Shown piece by piece: positions 6,207-6,488 of a stretch of 6,488 bases of DNA (position 1 is the first letter of the stretch; each line of letters starts with the position of its first letter). The notes under the pieces are model-generated. The model worked only from the letters and a program-made list of their open reading frames with translations, made no database searches and had not been told where the DNA came from. The position numbers were made by a program, and so were the translations under genes. The stretch is from an uncultured Flammeovirgaceae bacterium (lineage in GTDB: Bacteria; Bacteroidota; Bacteroidia; Cytophagales; Cyclobacteriaceae). The stretch lies in assembly GCA_946480685.1 (NCBI GenBank), contig CAMLLI010000267.1, forward strand, positions 1 through 6,488. Direction: 5' to 3'.

Positions 6207-6488
6207 ATGATGATGAAATATAGTTTCATGCTCGTGATGGTTGCCTGTGCGTATGGGATAAAGGCACAGCCCGCAACACAAAAGACGTATTGCAACCCGA
6301 TGGATATTAACTATCGGTATAACTACGAACAACTCAACGATAGTATATCATACCGCTCTGGGGCCGATCCGGTTATTGTGAATCACAAAGGTGAGTTCTA
6401 TTTGTTCGTGACGATTTCCGGAGGTTACTGGCACTCCAAAGACCTCGTAAACTGGAACTATATTGTGCCGAACAAGTGGCCGATGGAA
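6207..6488 (+). CDS. Exported GH43-like glycoside hydrolase, N-terminal fragment (3'-truncated)
   Basis: The frame is open to the window edge (94 codons). Residues 1-20 are a signal peptide (MMMKYS, hydrophobic FMLVMVACAYG, then IKA|Q). Cys14 in MVAC is a possible but less likely lipobox. After cleavage comes a stretch opening the five-bladed beta-propeller fold: TYCNPMDINYRYNY, then SGADPVIVNHKGEFYLF, then SGGYWHSKDLVNW. The ADP motif places Asp54 at the usual general-base position of GH43-type enzymes, and the YWHSKDLVNW pattern is typical of that first blade. GH43-like enzymes cleave arabinose-, xylose- or galactose-containing plant or algal glycans; the substrate here cannot be told, and the catalytic acid lies beyond the window. 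Three in-frame ATG codons in a row (6207, 6210, 6213) leave the exact start open. It follows the WG-repeat gene by 96 bases on the same strand. Confidence 0.85.
   Translation, partial: MMMKYSFMLVMVACAYGIKAQPATQKTYCNPMDINYRYNYEQLNDSISYRSGADPVIVNHKGEFYLFVTISGGYWHSKDLVNWNYIVPNKWPME

Noticed and set aside
6101..6295. Minus-strand 64-codon open frame across the gap before the hydrolase
   Set aside because: Overlaps the signal-peptide region of the hydrolase and the end of the WG-repeat gene, with no promoter or domain evidence.

Overview
The window looks like chromosomal DNA of a Bacteroidota member, probably Cytophagales or a close relative. The evidence is AT-rich intergenic DNA with promoters of the TTTG / TAnnTTTG type, little sign of Shine-Dalgarno sequences, KA|Q signal-peptide ends, and protein families (an orphan CheY-like receiver, WG-repeat secreted proteins, an exported GH43-like enzyme) that are typical of the phylum. 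The genus cannot be fixed from the sequence alone.

Layout: (1) positions 1-1400, plus strand, hold most of an ALDH7/antiquitin-type aldehyde dehydrogenase whose N-terminus lies off the left edge. (2) 1454-1861, plus strand, is a stand-alone response-regulator receiver domain with its own candidate promoter in the 53-bp gap. (3) A strong bidirectional hairpin terminator (1896-1918) separates it from the convergent gene. (4) 1944-3389, minus strand, is a 481-residue all-helical protein of unknown function with a possible HTH-like segment near its N-terminus and TPR-like helices towards its C-terminus. (5) 3390-3515 is a divergent promoter region with a 7-bp-arm palindrome. (6) 3516-6110, plus strand, is an 864-residue exported protein starting at TTG, made of TPR-like/37-residue helical repeats followed by degenerate WG repeats. 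(7) 6207 to the right edge, plus strand, is the start of an exported GH43-like glycoside hydrolase.

There are no RNA genes, mobile elements or CRISPR arrays, and no gene-free stretch over 300 bases. The genes do not form an obvious pathway: the dehydrogenase is metabolic (lysine/alpha-aminoadipate semialdehyde chemistry), the receiver is a signalling part, and the last two plus-strand genes encode exported proteins. The least-explained pieces are the divergently arranged helical-protein and WG-repeat genes, which share a short intergenic region with a palindrome. I see no convincing evidence for a new defence or mobile system here.
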